From CG2-30-46-19 sp034414555 (GTDB lineage: Bacteria > Chloroflexota > Dehalococcoidia > GIF9 > AB-539-J10), in the NCBI GenBank assembly GCA_034414555.1, contig DAOUMA010000012.1, forward strand, positions 1-32,501: a DNA stretch of 32,501 bases. Direction: 5' to 3'. The position numbers and the translations under genes are program-made. The notes below the pieces were generated by a model, which saw only the letters and a list, made by a program, of their open reading frames with translations, was not told where the DNA came from and made no database searches. Of the stretch, positions 31,422 through 32,501 are shown piece by piece. Each line of letters begins with the position of its first letter. Position 1 is the stretch's first letter.

Positions 31422-31958
31422 CTATGAACCTTCATAACAATAAACAGTCAAAGCCACGCTAATTGTGGCCGCTTCCCCCCCTTCAGGCACACCGATTGTC
31501 ACTGTCCTTATGACGCTATCCGGAAATGTCTCGCTTAATTTCCCGCAGAATTTAAGCAACGCTACCACCCCACCTTTAGCGTCAATACTCAGGGAGAAAA
31601 CATCGTAAACACCAGCTCCCCCCCCTTCTTTCACCGGAGTCGAGGAGCCAATATTAACTATATCTACATTGGAATTATCGGCAGCTTCAAATATAGCCCC
31701 AGTTATCTCCACTGACTGAGTAAGAAGATGGAATTCCTTAGCCAGTTGGGAAAGGTCAGAATTAGCCTTGCTGAGTCTTCCCTGCAGGTCCCCTTTTTGC
31801 GCGGTATATTGGACAAAATTCTGGTTAAGCCGGGTCAACTCGCTGTTTAAATCGCTTTGCGCTGCCCTCTGTTTACCATAAACTGCCACCACCCCGACTA
31901 GCAACGCCACCAATATCCCCAGGGTCAAAATCCACTGCGCCGTCTTACTCAGCTTCAT
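31422..31958 (-). CDS. pilO: PilO-like type IV pilus assembly protein
   Basis: A 178-residue bitopic protein: short cytoplasmic start MKLSKTAQ, transmembrane helix at about 9-28, a coiled coil (about 30-80) and a C-terminal ferredoxin-like domain with SLSIDAKGGVVALLKFCGKL. This is the architecture of PilO, partner of PilN in the inner-membrane pilus platform. Sequence identity within PilO is low, so context with PilM-N carries weight. It precedes the PilM-N gene in transcription, the reverse of the common M-N-O order. No good ribosome binding site precedes the ATG. Confidence 0.75.
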   Translation of the reverse strand: MKLSKTAQWILTLGILVALLVGVVAVYGKQRAAQSDLNSELTRLNQNFVQYTAQKGDLQGRLSKANSDLSQLAKEFHLLTQSVEITGAIFEAADNSNVDIVNIGSSTPVKEGGGAGVYDVFSLSIDAKGGVVALLKFCGKLSETFPDSVIRTVTIGVPEGGEAATISVALTVYCYEGS

Positions 31959-32113
31959 TCAGATAATACTAACAAGCCTCAACATATTTATGCAATACCC
32001 TTAGTGCAATTTTGGGGAGAACAACACTTTGCAGCGGATTTACACCGCCGAAATTGCCATGCCGGAGCCTGCCCTGAGCGGTAGCGAGGGGGCTCGCAAA
32101 GACAGAGAGGAGT

Positions 32114-32180
32114 GTCATTGCGAGGCACACCCCCTTTTTTGTCATTGCGAGGCACAGCGTGCCGAAGCAATCCCAAGGTC
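32114..32180. repeat. Composite gtcattgcgag repeat, copy B
   Basis: gtcattgcgaggcacacccc, a T-run, then a second gtcattgcgaggcacagcgt with gccgaagcaatcccaaggtc. It is almost identical to 32325-32392. It lies upstream of the PilO-like gene. Confidence 0.88.
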
Positions 32181-32253
32181 AGGCGCATGAATCAGCCTGG
32201 TACCAAAATACCAGGAACTAAATTCTAAGCAATATCAAAAATCTTGCAAAATT

Positions 32254-32290
32254 CCTCTCCCTTGATGGGAGAGGACTAAGGTGAGGGTGA
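32254..32290. repeat. cctctccc palindrome as in rpsP
   Basis: CCTCTCCC at 32254-32261 pairs with GGGAGAGG at 32267-32274, followed by actaaggtgagggtgag. The 21-bp core differs by a single base from the one inside rpsP at 13866-13886. Confidence 0.85.
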
Positions 32291-32324
32291 GCCTCCCCTC
32301 GCACTACATTTCTAAAACATCCTT

Positions 32325-32392
32325 GTCATTGCGAGGCACACCCCCTTTTTTCGTCATTGCGAGGCACAACGTGCCGAAGCAATCCCCAGGTT
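32325..32392. repeat. Composite gtcattgcgag repeat, copy C
   Basis: Same double unit as 32114-32180 with an extra c and one or two substitutions, ending caatccccaggtt. Two copies within 280 bp in the same orientation. Confidence 0.88.
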
Positions 32393-32501
32393 AAATCCTA
32401 AACTCAAAGCACTAAACTCTAAACAAATCCTAATACCCAAATTCAAAACTCGGTTCAGTAGCTATCAGCTTTCAGCCATTAGCTAGCCGCTGACTGCTGA
32501 T
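32393..32501. repeat. tcctaaa-type and tatcagctttcagc repeats at the window end
   Basis: aaatcctaaactc, actctaaac and aaatcctaat (32393-32455) belong to the A/T-rich family found in the ATP operon. From 32462 tatcagctttcagccattag resembles 19470-19490. The region 31959-32501 contains no gene; together with the copies listed it is nearly all repeat. Confidence 0.6.

Noticed and set aside
31988..32188. 66-codon minus-strand frame
   Set aside because: It reads through the dispersed repeats and gives a protein typical of such repeats (VPRND motifs), with no gene-like features.
32114..32392. CRISPR array
   Set aside because: The repeats are palindromic composites with only two copies, unequal spacers and no cas genes.

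Overview
The window looks like a core-genome segment of an uncultured Chloroflexota bacterium, most likely of the class Dehalococcoidia. The evidence is the order tRNA-Thr, tRNA-Tyr, tRNA-Thr, tuf, rpmG, secE, nusG, rplK, rplA, rplJ, rplL; an EF-Tu with a cysteine-rich insertion in its G domain; and overall protein similarity recalled from that class. No 16S rRNA gene or other decisive marker is present, so the assignment is inference.

Layout. Positions 1-5050 (+) hold three tRNA genes and the translation/transcription cluster tuf-rpmG-secE-nusG-rplK-rplA, then an L10-type attenuating leader and rplJ-rplL. The cluster ends with a small membrane protein gene where many bacteria have rpoBC. Positions 5044-8480 carry a YifB/ComM-type AAA ATPase, a DUF3096-like membrane protein, acpS and a saccharopine-dehydrogenase-family protein. 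Positions 8916-13486 (-) form a tightly overlapping operon: nfi, prfB (RF2, with an intact programmed +1 frameshift), a secreted gluzincin peptidase and an orphan peptide-binding lipoprotein. Positions 13583-14142 (+) hold rpsP-khpA. Positions 14151-22124 (-) hold a complete F-type, H+-type ATP synthase operon (order I/Z-B-E-F-H-A-G-D-C) preceded by a bifunctional-nuclease-family gene. Positions 22628-26888 (-) hold tilS, an M48 peptidase, a DUF2344/TIGR03936 protein and a CNNM/CorC protein. Positions 27104-31958 (-) hold type IV pilus-type genes: PilO-like, a PilM-PilN fusion and a PilT ATPase, with a DUF5343 gene between them.

The most unusual aspect is the density of dispersed palindromic repeats of several families. 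They lie between ATP synthase genes, form long arrays at 29465-29860 and 32114-32501, and in at least two places are read in frame as protein: the C-terminal tail of ribosomal protein S16 and an internal segment of the TIGR03936 protein. An imperfect palindrome of about 30 bp also recurs three times around the TIGR03936 gene, overlapping the ends of both neighbouring genes.

Other sequence-level observations are a mutually exclusive terminator/antiterminator in the rplJ leader, a DUF5343 gene whose best start is ATA, several promoters close enough to start codons to give leaderless or very short leaders, and repeated use of GTG/TTG starts placed by Shine-Dalgarno sites. I saw no insertion sequence, prophage, CRISPR array, rRNA or replication origin. 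I did not find a clearly new multi-gene system; the best candidate for something undescribed is the in-frame use of dispersed palindromes inside core genes.
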